The notes under the pieces were generated by a model. That model was not told the DNA's origin. It did not search any database and was given only the letters and a program-made list of their open reading frames with translations. Shown one piece after another: positions 41,542-49,952 of a stretch of DNA of 56,050 nucleotides (position 1 is the first letter of the stretch; each line of letters opens with the position of its first letter). This stretch comes from Actinomadura darangshiensis (GTDB lineage Bacteria > Actinomycetota > Actinomycetes > Streptosporangiales > Streptosporangiaceae). Made by a program: the position numbers and the translations under genes. The DNA is taken from positions 1 through 56,050 of the forward strand of contig NZ_SMKY01000026.1 of the NCBI RefSeq assembly GCF_004349235.1. Reading direction: 5' to 3'.

Positions 41542-42366
41542 ATGACGTCCGTTTCGTCCCAGCCCATCGTCCGAACCCTGCGGGTGCCCGACGGGCGCCT
41601 GCACTACGAGCTGCGCGGGCAGGGCCCGCTCGTGGTGCTCGTCGGCTCGCCCATGACCGCCGACGCGTTCGCGCCGCTCGCCGACCTGCTCGCCGGGAGC
41701 CGCACCGTCCTCACGACCGACCCGCGCGGGATCAACCGCAGCCCCCTCGACGACCCCGACCAGGAGTCGACGCCGCCGCTGCGCGCCGGCGACCTCTCCC
41801 GGCTGATCGCCGACGTGGACGCGGGGCCGGCGGCCGTGTTCGGGTCCAGTGGCGGGGCGTGCACCGTCCTCGCGCTGGCGCAGGCGCATCCGGAGCAGGT
41901 CAGCGCCGTCATCGCCCACGAGCCGCCGCTGAACGAGCTGCTGGACGACCGCGACGAGCTCCATCGGGCGACCGAGGAGATGATCGAGATCTACCTGGGC
42001 GGCGACGTCCTCGGCGCGTGGCGGAAGTTCATGGCGACGTCCGGGCTCATGATGCCGGACGCGATGCTGGAGGACGTGTTCGGCGGCGACCGCGACCCCC
42101 GGCAGGTGGCGGACGAGCGCTGGTGGTTCGAGCACGAGCTGCGCGGGACGACTCGCTGGAAGCCCGGCGTCGAGGCGCTGCGCGCCGTCAAGGACCGGAT
42201 CGTGGTCGGCATCGGCGACGCGTCGCCGGGGCAGCTCTGCGACCGGACGTCGCGAACGCTGGCCGGCGCCCTCGGCATCGAACCCACGATCTTCCCTGGC
42301 GGCCATACCGGCTTCGCCGAGGACCCGGCCGCGTTCGCCGGCCGGCTGCACGGTCTCCTGCCCTGA
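41542..42366 (+). CDS. Alpha/beta hydrolase
   Basis: A 274-residue hydrolase: nucleophile motif GSSGGA, LVGSPMTADAF for the oxyanion hole, and final His in PGGHTGFAEDPA. The acid residue is probably in the VGIGDAS loop. ATG 41542 has AGGAGG 5 bases upstream. Substrate unknown; neighbours (DUF1059, MpaB-type oxygenase) give no pathway. It may be cotranscribed with the small DUF1059 gene. Confidence 0.87.
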   Translation: MTSVSSQPIVRTLRVPDGRLHYELRGQGPLVVLVGSPMTADAFAPLADLLAGSRTVLTTDPRGINRSPLDDPDQESTPPLRAGDLSRLIADVDAGPAAVFGSSGGACTVLALAQAHPEQVSAVIAHEPPLNELLDDRDELHRATEEMIEIYLGGDVLGAWRKFMATSGLMMPDAMLEDVFGGDRDPRQVADERWWFEHELRGTTRWKPGVEALRAVKDRIVVGIGDASPGQLCDRTSRTLAGALGIEPTIFPGGHTGFAEDPAAFAGRLHGLLP

Positions 42367-42438
42367 TTCGCGGGGGCGGTGTCGCGGGCCCCTCCATGTA
42401 ATGACACACTTACTTTAGTTTGTCTCATGGAGGTACGA

Positions 42439-43347
42439 ATGCCGGCGACCGTCCAGCCACCCGAGAGCGTCACGTGGCGCGTGCACCTTGACCGGTCCAT
42501 GTGGATCGGCGGGGTGCGCAGCCTCATGCTGCAGGCGCTGCACCCCATGGCGATGTGGGGGGTCTGGCAGAACTCCAACTTCCGCGAGGACCCCTTCGGG
42601 CGGCTCCAGCGGACGTCCGACTTCGTCGGGCTCGGCACGTTCGGCAGCCCCGAGGAGGTCGAGGAGGCCGCCTACCGGGTGCGGGAGATCCACCGGAGCC
42701 TGCGCATCCTCAACCACGACACCGGGAAGAAGGAGCGGCTCGACCAGCCCGAGCTGCTGCTGTGGGTGCACTGCGCCGAGGTCTACTCCTACCTGGAAGT
42801 GGCGCGCAGGGCCGGGCAGCCGCTCACCGGCGCCATGGCCGACCGGTACCTGGACGAGCAGCGCAAGTCGGCGACGCTCGTCGGGCTGCACGCCGAGGAC
42901 GTCCCCGGCAGCGTCGCGGAGATGGAGGCGTTCTTCGCCGAGATGCGGCCCAGGCTGCGGGTCACCGAGGAGGCGGCGGAGACCGTCCGGTTCCTGATGT
43001 GGCCGACGATGCCGGAGAACCTGAAGTTCCTCGCGCCCGGCAAGCCCGGCTACTTCCCGTTCGGCGCGCTCTGCTACTACTCGCTGCCGGACTGGGCCCG
43101 CAGGATGTACGGGGCCCTCCCCGAGGTGCCGCAGCCGGCTGTGACGGCGGCGCTCAGGTCGTTCCGGCTCGCGATGAACTCGGTCCCGGAGCGGCTGCAC
43201 GACTACGCCTTCGCCAAGGACACCCGCGACATGCTCGAACGGACGAGGCAGCGGCTCGCGGCGGAGGGATACGACCTCGGCAAGGGCCTGTACGGGCTGC
43301 GCGACCCGCGCCGGTGGCCCGCCCAGCAGGCCCTCGCACCCGCCTAG
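42439..43347 (+). CDS. MpaB/Lcp-type oxygenase (DUF2236)
   Basis: A 302-residue member of the DUF2236 family that includes mycophenolic-acid MpaB and rubber oxygenase Lcp, heme-dependent dioxygenases in studied members. Signatures: HLDRSMWIGGVRSLMLQALHP near residue 17, DFVGLGTFG, REIHRSLR, LLLWVHCAEVYSYL with the conserved His, and a helical C-terminus. GGAGG lies 6 bases before ATG 42439. Shorter than Lcp and without a signal peptide, so an intracellular oxygenase. Convergent with the RecB-like nuclease, sharing CTAG stops. Confidence 0.85.
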   Translation: MPATVQPPESVTWRVHLDRSMWIGGVRSLMLQALHPMAMWGVWQNSNFREDPFGRLQRTSDFVGLGTFGSPEEVEEAAYRVREIHRSLRILNHDTGKKERLDQPELLLWVHCAEVYSYLEVARRAGQPLTGAMADRYLDEQRKSATLVGLHAEDVPGSVAEMEAFFAEMRPRLRVTEEAAETVRFLMWPTMPENLKFLAPGKPGYFPFGALCYYSLPDWARRMYGALPEVPQPAVTAALRSFRLAMNSVPERLHDYAFAKDTRDMLERTRQRLAAEGYDLGKGLYGLRDPRRWPAQQALAPA

Positions 43348-44264
43348 CCGGCGTCGACGGGAAGCGCCGCCCACGGCTCCTTGCGCGGGGCGGCCTCCCG
43401 GCCCTCCGGGCAGTGGCGGGCGAAGTCGCACCACGAGCACAGGTTGCTCGGACGCGGCGGGAACAGCTCGTCGTAGGGGGCGTGCTCGACCTCGCCCGCG
43501 CGAGGCTTCGGAATCCGAGTGCGATTCTCTGTGGAGGGACGGCCCCCCGGAAGAGCCTTGTACGCCTCGTCGGCGGCGGCGGCCTCGGCGGCGATCTGCT
43601 CGGCCCGCCGCATGTGCCGGGCCAGGGACTCGTCGGTGTGCTCCCACACCGCGACCTCGCCCGACGGCAGGTGGTGCAGCTCGACGCGATGGCACGGGCG
43701 GCGCAGGACGCGGGCCGCCGCCACCGCGTAGATCGCCAGCGCGAGCGAGCCGCGCGCGTCGTCCGAGGTGAGGATGTGCCGCCCCGTCTTGTAGTCGACC
43801 ACGACGAGTTCGGCGCCGCGCCCGTCGAGGCGGTCGATGCGCCCGGACACCGCGATCCGGTCGGTGCGGGTCGCGACGGTGCGCTCGACGCCGAGCGGCT
43901 CGTCGGACGGGTCGAGCCCGGCCGCGTACCGCTCGGTCATCTCGCGGGCCCGCTCGCGCCACTGCGCGGACTGCGCCTCGTCGCGGAAGCCGTCCGTCAG
44001 CCAGCCGCGGGCCAGCAGCGTCCCGGCGGCCTCCGGGGTGCGTTCGCGGACGGGCAGCCGCCACCAGCCGGCCAGCGCGTTGTGCACGCTCGCACCGACG
44101 CTGTTGTGCGCCCACGGCGGGCCCTTCGGCGGCATCGGACGGTCCAGGTAGGTCATCCGGTAGCGGCGCGGGCAGTCCAGCCACGAGTTCAGCCGCGACG
44201 GCGTGCACGTGTACAGCCGCCGGGGCATCCCGTCGAAGCCCAGCTGCTCAGCACCCACGCTCAA
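43344..44264 (-). CDS. RecB-like PD-(D/E)XK nuclease with Fe-S cysteines
   Basis: A 306-residue single-domain exonuclease of the RecB/AddB/Cas4-like superfamily. GASVHNALAGWW near residue 57, GRIDRLDG, and the catalytic VVDYKTGR (Asp, Lys). A first cysteine in WLDCPRRYRMTY and three in CSWCDFARHC form the four-Cys pattern of a 4Fe-4S cluster. It lacks helicase domains, as in the actinomycete stand-alone RecB family. No CRISPR locus is nearby, so it is probably a DNA-repair enzyme, not Cas4. Confidence 0.85.
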   Translation of the reverse strand: MSVGAEQLGFDGMPRRLYTCTPSRLNSWLDCPRRYRMTYLDRPMPPKGPPWAHNSVGASVHNALAGWWRLPVRERTPEAAGTLLARGWLTDGFRDEAQSAQWRERAREMTERYAAGLDPSDEPLGVERTVATRTDRIAVSGRIDRLDGRGAELVVVDYKTGRHILTSDDARGSLALAIYAVAAARVLRRPCHRVELHHLPSGEVAVWEHTDESLARHMRRAEQIAAEAAAADEAYKALPGGRPSTENRTRIPKPRAGEVEHAPYDELFPPRPSNLCSWCDFARHCPEGREAAPRKEPWAALPVDAG

Positions 44265-44303
44265 CGCCCCTTCGCGCCGGTCGTCCGGAGAGCAGCGGCC
44301 CGG

Positions 44304-45014
44304 TCAGTCGTCGTCCGACTCGTTCGCCAGCGAGCCCCAGGTCTCCCAGCGGGCGTCCTCTTCGCCGACGGTGGTCTCCTCGCCCTGGGCGGGCAGGACC
44401 CGCAGGTCCTTCGGCAGCGGGGTCAGCAGCGCGCCGATCGAGTTGAGCTGCTTGCGCAGGTCCTCGTAGACGCCGCCGATCGAGCCGGGCCGGCCGCGGT
44501 GCAGGGTGTCGCCGGAGAACAGCAGGCCGAGCTGCTCGCTGATCACGCAGACGCTGCCGGGCGTGTGGCCGGGGGTCTGCACGATCTCCAGCTGCGCGTC
44601 GGCGATCTCGAAGACGCCGCCGTCCTCCAGCCAGATGTCGGGTTCGAGGGACCGCAGCGCCTTGGCGTCGTCCTCGTCGTCCTCCTCCTTGGCGAGGCGG
44701 CCGAAGTAGTCGCGCCACAGCAGCCGGTCGGCGCGGTGCAGCGCGATCGGGGCCCAGTTCTCCTCGTCCTCCTCGCCGGCGGCGGCGACCTCGAGGACCA
44801 CGCCGAGGCGGTGCTCGTTGCCGTCGGTCAGCAGGACGGCCATGACCTCCCGGTCACCGACCTCCTTGAGGATGGCCTCGGCGTCGTGCGCCGGGTCGAT
44901 CACGATGACCTCGTCATCGTCGCCGACGAGGTAGGTGTTGTTCTCGACGTCGTACTCGGTGTCGTCCAGGGCCAGCGTCCCCGACGTCACCACCTGTTCG
45001 ATGCGCGCGTCCAC
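44304..45014 (-). CDS. Metallo-beta-lactamase-fold protein with degenerate metal site
   Basis: A 236-residue MBL-fold protein. The fold is clear: NNTYLVGDDDEVIVIDPAHD, TPGHTPGSVCVI, LLFSGDTL. But the metal motif THxHxDH reads TDGNEHR (63-69), and the late His position is Gln (PAQGEET, where relatives have a GHG motif), so only His of TPGH and Asp of SGD survive. Zinc hydrolysis is therefore unlikely. The start is GTG 45014, with GTAGGG 8 bases upstream. It follows the PHP phosphoesterase gene by 10 bases, likely one operon. Confidence 0.85.
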   Translation of the reverse strand: MDARIEQVVTSGTLALDDTEYDVENNTYLVGDDDEVIVIDPAHDAEAILKEVGDREVMAVLLTDGNEHRLGVVLEVAAAGEEDEENWAPIALHRADRLLWRDYFGRLAKEEDDEDDAKALRSLEPDIWLEDGGVFEIADAQLEIVQTPGHTPGSVCVISEQLGLLFSGDTLHRGRPGSIGGVYEDLRKQLNSIGALLTPLPKDLRVLPAQGEETTVGEEDARWETWGSLANESDDD

Positions 45015-45024
45015 GCTTCGCACC

Positions 45025-45891
45025 CTACCGTGCTTCGCGGCCCCCATCGGGCAGACGGAGATCACCGCCGGAGGCGGCCGCGGCGAGCGCCTGGAAGGCG
45101 TCCGGCGCGGTGGTCTCGGCGCCGATCCGGTCACCGGTCAACGCGCCGTGGTCGTCGCTGGAGCCGGTCGCGGCGAGGCCGAGCGAGGCGGCCAGGTCAC
45201 GCAGGCGGGCGCGGTCCTCGGGAACGTGGTCGGGGTGGTCGGCCTCGACCCCGGCGAGCCCGGCGGCGGCGAGCTTCTCGATCACCTCGTCGGCGAAGAC
45301 GTATCCGCGGCGCCGCGCCCGCGGATGCGCCAGGACGCACACTCCCCCGGCCGCCCGGACGAGCCCGATCGCCCGCTCCGGGTCGAGCGCGTACCGCTCG
45401 ACGTAGGCGCGGCCGTCCTGCGCGATCCACCGGGGCGTGAACGCCTGCTCCGCCGACTCGATCGCGCCGGCCTCGACCATGGCCCGCGCGATGTGCGGGC
45501 GTCCGACCGCCTCGCCGCGCGCGAGGCCGCGGACCATGCCCCACGTGACGTCCACGCCCAGCTCTCGCAGCCTTTCCACCATGCCCTGGGCCCGGAGCAC
45601 CCGGTCGTCGCGGATCCGGGCCAGCTCGGCGGCCAGCACCGGCTCGCCGGGGTCGAACAGGTAGCCGAGGAGGTGCAGGCTGCGCCCGTCCCACGCGCAC
45701 GACAACTCGATCCCGGGGACGAGCGTCAGGCCGTCCGGCAGCGCGGCGGCCGCCTCGTCCCATCCGGCGACGGTGTCGTGGTCGGTGAGCGCGACGACGT
45801 CCACCCCGTTCTCCCGCGCCCGCCTGACGACCTCGGCGGGCGGGCGCGTCCCGTCGGACGCGTCACTGTGGCAGTGCAGATCGATCCGCAT
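45025..45891 (-). CDS. PHP-domain phosphoesterase (nucleoside bisphosphatase-like)
   Basis: A 288-residue PHP protein: metal ligands in IDLHCHSDASDG (H-x-H), TDHDT, GIELS, VLAHPR and SSDDHG. Layout fits the YciV/TrpH type that hydrolyses 3',5'-nucleoside bisphosphates or short RNA 5' ends. The start ATG 45891 has AAAGGGG a few bases upstream. It runs into the MBL-like gene. DUF6758 lies upstream after 111 bases. Confidence 0.9.
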   Translation of the reverse strand: MRIDLHCHSDASDGTRPPAEVVRRARENGVDVVALTDHDTVAGWDEAAAALPDGLTLVPGIELSCAWDGRSLHLLGYLFDPGEPVLAAELARIRDDRVLRAQGMVERLRELGVDVTWGMVRGLARGEAVGRPHIARAMVEAGAIESAEQAFTPRWIAQDGRAYVERYALDPERAIGLVRAAGGVCVLAHPRARRRGYVFADEVIEKLAAAGLAGVEADHPDHVPEDRARLRDLAASLGLAATGSSDDHGALTGDRIGAETTAPDAFQALAAAASGGDLRLPDGGREAR

Positions 45892-46002
45892 GCCCCTTTC
45901 CTACCAAGCTTCCGCACATCGTCGCCGGACATGGACGAGCTGCGCGTCACCGTCCGCGAGTACCTGGCCGGTGTCCTGCCCTAGACGGCCGGAAGCCCGC
46001 GG

Positions 46003-46647
46003 TCACTCCTCCAGGCGGGGGCTGTGGGCGCCGTAGGGGAGGTCGAGCTCCATGCCCGGTTCGCGGAGGTCGAGGAGGTTCAGGCCGTCCAGCATCAGGA
46101 CCCCGGCGTCGGCGGGCCACAGCACCGCCCACAGCCAGTGGCCCATCGCCTCCCCCACGTAGACGGCGCGGTCGGGGCGGTCGCCGACCGCCCACATCGG
46201 CACCGAGTGGCCGCAGGTCGCGGCCGGTCCGCTGACGTCGATCTTCACGTGCGGCGGGCCGCCGTTGAACGCCTCGCCGGGGTCGCCCTCCAGTCCCGCG
46301 TAGTGGACGCCGAGCCCTATCCCGGGGTCCTCGGCGATCAGCACCAGGTCGGCCGGGCCGCGCAGTAATCCCGGCCCGGACGCGGCGACGGCCGTCGCGC
46401 GTGCGCCGGAGCGGTCGTCCCCGACCGTGGTGAACCCAGTGACGAGCCAGGCCGGCGGAAGAGGCCAGGGCGTCCAGACGGGGACTTTCGCATCGCGCAG
46501 CACGGCGGCCAGCCCGTCCGGGCCGGGACGCTTGGACGGCTGCCTCGGCAGTACGGCGCCGTGCACACCGCAGGTCCAGTCGCTGGACCAGAGACTCGGC
46601 GCGCTGAGAGGACCCGCGCAGCGCGGGCATGTGGGCTCCGCCCTCAT
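46003..46647 (-). CDS. DUF6758 family protein
   Basis: A 214-residue conserved actinomycete protein, recognised as DUF6758 by recall: N-terminal zinc-ribbon-like CPRCAGPL...WTCGVHG, then VWTPWPLPPAWLVTGF, a central GPADLVLIAEDPGIGLG, and KIDVSGPAATCGHSVPMWAVG. Function is unknown. Typically found near PHP and Nudix genes, as here. ATG 46647; divergent from the Nudix gene over an 83-bp gap holding both promoters. Confidence 0.75.
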   Translation of the reverse strand: MRAEPTCPRCAGPLSAPSLWSSDWTCGVHGAVLPRQPSKRPGPDGLAAVLRDAKVPVWTPWPLPPAWLVTGFTTVGDDRSGARATAVAASGPGLLRGPADLVLIAEDPGIGLGVHYAGLEGDPGEAFNGGPPHVKIDVSGPAATCGHSVPMWAVGDRPDRAVYVGEAMGHWLWAVLWPADAGVLMLDGLNLLDLREPGMELDLPYGAHSPRLEE

Positions 46648-46730
46648 GATTACCCACCCTGCGCGGCGACGTCCGTGCTCGTCAAGGTCAACCCGGTCGC
46701 CGGCTGGGAAAGTGGCGACAAAATGGGGTC

Positions 46731-47120
46731 ATGCGAGTGCGTTGCGTAGGCGGGATCGTGCGGGACGGCGAGGGGCGGCTGCTCCTGGTGCGGCGGGGCC
46801 GCCCGCCGGGCGAGGGACTGTGGTCCATTCCGGGCGGACGGGTCGAACCCGGCGAGGACGACCCGGCGGCGGTCGCCCGCGAGCTGAAGGAGGAGACGGG
46901 CCTCGACGTGGTCGTCGGCGCCCTCGCCGGGACGGTGGAGCGCCCCGGGCCCGGCGACGCCGTCTACGAGATCCACGACTACGCGGCGACCGTGGCCGGC
47001 GGGACGCTGCGCGCCGGGGACGACGCGTCCGACGTGCGCTGGGCGTCCGCGGACGACCTGCGCGAGCTTCCGATCACGCCGGGATTGCTCGACGCGCTCG
47101 CGCGGTGGGGCGTCCTATGA
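46731..47120 (+). CDS. Nudix hydrolase
   Basis: A 129-residue Nudix enzyme with the intact box GRVEPGEDDPAAVARELKEETGL split here as GRVEPGEDDPAA and VARELKEETGL. It hydrolyses nucleoside-diphosphate derivatives; the small size suggests MutT-like or ADP-ribose activity, which cannot be decided. ATG 46731 has no clear Shine-Dalgarno. Its 3' end overlaps the CPBP protease gene by 6 bases, convergent. Confidence 0.88.
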   Translation: MRVRCVGGIVRDGEGRLLLVRRGRPPGEGLWSIPGGRVEPGEDDPAAVARELKEETGLDVVVGALAGTVERPGPGDAVYEIHDYAATVAGGTLRAGDDASDVRWASADDLRELPITPGLLDALARWGVL

Positions 47121-48401
47121 GGCGCGCACCGGTTCGGTGTCCGCCGCCACCGGCACGTCGCCGTCGCCCCGGCCAGCGGTGACGGTCGGGATCCGCATCC
47201 GCCGCGCCAGCCACACGACGGCCGCCGCGTACAGCACCATCGGGACGATGTCCGCCGCGACGATCTGCCACGGGACGCCGCCCTGCTCGATGTCCAGCTC
47301 GCCGATGGCGGCCGGGCCGAGGAACGCGATCAGGTTGTTGAACACGTGCATGGCGATGCCCGACTCCAGCCCGCCCGTCCGCACCGCGAGCCACGCCGCG
47401 ATCGCGCCGAAGGCGAAGATGTCGAGGATGCCCCAGCCCGTGTAGCCGTGGCCGGCCGTGAACAGGGCCGAGCCGACGACGATGCCGGGCCACGGCGTCC
47501 GGAACACGACGCTGAAGGCCCGTCCTACGCGCGACCTGGCGTTCTCCAGCGTGCAGGCGCCCACGGCCTGGAGCAGCCAGCCGCGGAACAGGAACTCCTC
47601 CGCCGCCGACTGGAACGGCACCAGCAGGACGATGACGATGGCCGGGGCGAGGAACCGCCCCCACCCGACCCAGTGCTCGTCGCCGCCCGACGGGTCGTCG
47701 ACCGCGGCGGAGGCGATGATCGACGTCGCGTAGGACATGATGCAGAACAGGATCGCCAGGCCGCAGCACACGAGCATCCAGCGCCAGCGCAGCCGCCCCG
47801 CGACCGACGCCAGCGTGCCCGGCCGCCGCCGCTGGACGAGCCACGCCCCGAGCAGCGCCACCGGCAGGAACACCGCCAGCGCCCCGAGGTTGAACGCCAG
47901 GTCGGCGGTCTGGTCGCCGAAGATCGAGTCCGTGTCCGACGCGGCCGGGTCGGGCACCTCGCCGGTGGCCAGCACGCGGACGATCGTCCCGACGAGCATC
48001 AGCCCGATCGCCAGCACCATCCCGGCCGCGGCGATGGCGAGGCTCCCCACCAGCGGCCGCCACCACCGGTGCGCCTCGTTGCGCGCGACCCGGTGGAACG
48101 GCACGCCCTCCGGCGACGGCACCGTCCAAGGCCGCTTGACCGGCTGGACCCCGTACCCGCCGCCGTAGGGCCCGGGTGCCCCGTACGGCCCCGGCGGCTC
48201 AGCCGGCGCACCCGGCCAGTAGGGCACCCCGGCCGTGTACCCCTGCGGTGGCGATTGCCCGTACGGCTGGTCCGAGTAGGACGGCGGCTGCGGGTAAGGC
48301 GGGTGCGGGTAAGGCCGCTGGGCCTCCTGGTCCTCCGGTGGCCGCTGGTCCAGGTCGGGGTCTATCGGGTGCCAGCCGTTGCTGTCGCCTGGTTCTGACA
48401 C
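47115..48401 (-). CDS. CPBP intramembrane metalloprotease (Abi family)
   Basis: A 428-residue membrane protein. The N-terminal ~90 residues are Pro/Tyr/Gly-rich (PHPPYPQPPSYSDQPYGQ) and disordered. About eight hydrophobic segments follow, with the CPBP motifs EEFLFRGW, FTAGHGY and HVFNN forming the putative metalloprotease site. Function of such proteases in actinomycetes is unclear; some act in bacteriocin immunity or prenyl-protein processing. ATG 48401. Convergent with the Nudix gene. Confidence 0.85.
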   Translation of the reverse strand: MSEPGDSNGWHPIDPDLDQRPPEDQEAQRPYPHPPYPQPPSYSDQPYGQSPPQGYTAGVPYWPGAPAEPPGPYGAPGPYGGGYGVQPVKRPWTVPSPEGVPFHRVARNEAHRWWRPLVGSLAIAAAGMVLAIGLMLVGTIVRVLATGEVPDPAASDTDSIFGDQTADLAFNLGALAVFLPVALLGAWLVQRRRPGTLASVAGRLRWRWMLVCCGLAILFCIMSYATSIIASAAVDDPSGGDEHWVGWGRFLAPAIVIVLLVPFQSAAEEFLFRGWLLQAVGACTLENARSRVGRAFSVVFRTPWPGIVVGSALFTAGHGYTGWGILDIFAFGAIAAWLAVRTGGLESGIAMHVFNNLIAFLGPAAIGELDIEQGGVPWQIVAADIVPMVLYAAAVVWLARRMRIPTVTAGRGDGDVPVAADTEPVRAS

Positions 48402-48456
48402 GTGGGTGGCCCTTCCTGAAAACCTTCGCGTACGTGGGACGAATCGTATGGGGCGT

Positions 48457-49395
48457 TCAGTTCCCCGGGGGTTCGAAGCGCCGGGTGCGCGCCAGCCCGG
48501 CGGCGCGGCCCTTGGCGGCGATGACGAGCGCCATCTTGCGGGACGCCTCGTCGATCATCTCGTCGCCGAGGCGGGCGGCGCCGCGGCCCTCCCCCAGCGA
48601 GTGGTCGTAGGCGTCCAGGATCAGCTCGGCGTGGTCGTAGTCGTCCTGGGACGGGGAGAACACGGCGTTTCCCGCGTCGATCTGGGACGGGTGCAGCACC
48701 CACTTCCCGTCGAAGCCGAGGGCGGCGGAGCGCCCCGCGACGCGCGTGAAGGCGTCCACGTCGCGGATGTTGAAGTACGGCCCGTCGATGGCCTGCAGGT
48801 CGTTGGCGCGGGCGGCCATCAGGATGCGCATCAGGATGTAGTGGTAGGCATCGCCCTCGGTGTAGCCGGGCGGCTGCTCCCCGACGACGAGCGTCTTCAT
48901 GTTGATCGAGGCCATCAGGTCGCCGGGGCCGAGGACGAGGGCCTCCAGCCGGGGCGAGGACGCGGCGATCGCGTCGATGTTCACCATGCCGCGGGCGTCC
49001 TCGATCTGCGCCTCGATGCCGATCCGGCCCGCGGGCAGGCCCGTCGCCCGCTCGATCTGGGTGAGCAGGCGGTCGAGCCACTGGACGTGGGCGGCGTCCG
49101 GGACCTTGGGCAGCATGATCGCGTCCAGGTTCGCGCCGGCGCCCTCGACGACCTCGATGACGTCCCGGTAGGCCCAGTGGGTGTCCAGGTCGTTGACGCG
49201 GACCACGCGGGTCTTTCCCGTCCAGTCGCCGTCGTTGAGCGCGGCGGCGACCGTCCTGCGGGCGTCCTCCTTCGCCGCCGGCGCGACGGCGTCCTCCAGG
49301 TCGAGGAAGACCTCGTCGGCGGGCAGCCCCTGCGCCTTCTCGATGAAGCGGGGATTGCTGCCGGGAACCGCGAGGGTGGTACGTCGAGAGCGCAT
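48457..49395 (-). CDS. CitE-like CoA-ester lyase (HpcH/HpaI family)
   Basis: A 312-residue TIM-barrel lyase of the citrate lyase beta / malyl-CoA lyase family. RRTTLAVPGSNPRFIEKA at the start, VFLDLEDAVAP, VRVNDLDTHWAYRD, IMLPKVPDAAHV, EAQIEDARGMVN, VLGPGDLMASI, and the CoA-side GKWVLHPSQID. Metal ligands Glu/Asp are in place. ATG 49395 is chosen over a long upstream extension (to 49758) that overlaps the divergent gene. Probably L-malyl-CoA, beta-methylmalyl-CoA or citramalyl-CoA lyase. Confidence 0.88.
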   Translation of the reverse strand: MRSRRTTLAVPGSNPRFIEKAQGLPADEVFLDLEDAVAPAAKEDARRTVAAALNDGDWTGKTRVVRVNDLDTHWAYRDVIEVVEGAGANLDAIMLPKVPDAAHVQWLDRLLTQIERATGLPAGRIGIEAQIEDARGMVNIDAIAASSPRLEALVLGPGDLMASINMKTLVVGEQPPGYTEGDAYHYILMRILMAARANDLQAIDGPYFNIRDVDAFTRVAGRSAALGFDGKWVLHPSQIDAGNAVFSPSQDDYDHAELILDAYDHSLGEGRGAARLGDEMIDEASRKMALVIAAKGRAAGLARTRRFEPPGN

Positions 49396-49434
49396 GGCCC
49401 GGATGCTATCGGCGGGGTGTGAGACCCTTCGGGC

Positions 49435-49935
49435 ATGGGGCTGAACAGGGCGCTGGTCGAAGAGGCGGCCAAGAAGTCGGGGCTGCTGTGGCTGGACGTG
49501 CCCGGCCTGCCGCAGCCGCGCGCCGCCTGGCACGTGTGGCACGACGGGGCGGCGTACGTGCTGACCGGCGGGGAGGGCGAGCAGCCGATCCCCGGCCTGC
49601 CGGAGGCCGCGCACGTGACGGTGATCCTGCGCAGCAAGGACAAGGGCGGCCGCCTCGTCTCGTTCGTCGCCGACGCCGAGCAGGTCGAGCCGGGCTCGGA
49701 GCTGTGGGACGAGGTGACGCCGATCCTCGCCAAGGAGCGCCTGAACGCGGCCACCCACGAGGGCCAGGTCGAGACCTGGGCCGGCGAGTCGTGGATCATC
49801 CGGCTGACCCCGGCCGACGAGGCCGCCCAGGCGCCGGCCGAGTACGCCGCCGTCCGGCCGGTCCCGACCCCGGCGACGACGGCCGGCGCGCCCCCGCGCC
49901 TGTACGGCGGCAAACGCCGCCGCGCCGACCGGTAG
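49435..49935 (+). CDS. Conserved hypothetical protein
   Basis: A 166-residue protein seen, by recall, in other actinomycetes; family not named. Motifs: MGLNRALVEEAAKKSGLLWLD at the start, AWHVWHDGAAYVLTGGEGEQP, VTVILRSKDKGGRLVSFVA; the pattern hints at a split-barrel (PPOX-like) fold but flavin contacts are not evident. The last 35 residues are Pro/Ala-rich and basic. Divergent from the CitE-like gene, convergent with the ECF41 sigma factor. Confidence 0.75.
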   Translation: MGLNRALVEEAAKKSGLLWLDVPGLPQPRAAWHVWHDGAAYVLTGGEGEQPIPGLPEAAHVTVILRSKDKGGRLVSFVADAEQVEPGSELWDEVTPILAKERLNAATHEGQVETWAGESWIIRLTPADEAAQAPAEYAAVRPVPTPATTAGAPPRLYGGKRRRADR

Positions 49936-49952
49936 CCCTCACCTGCCAGCCC

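Noticed and set aside
43344..44264. Nuclease as Cas4
   Set aside because: No CRISPR array or other cas genes; the stand-alone RecB-like form is common in actinomycetes.
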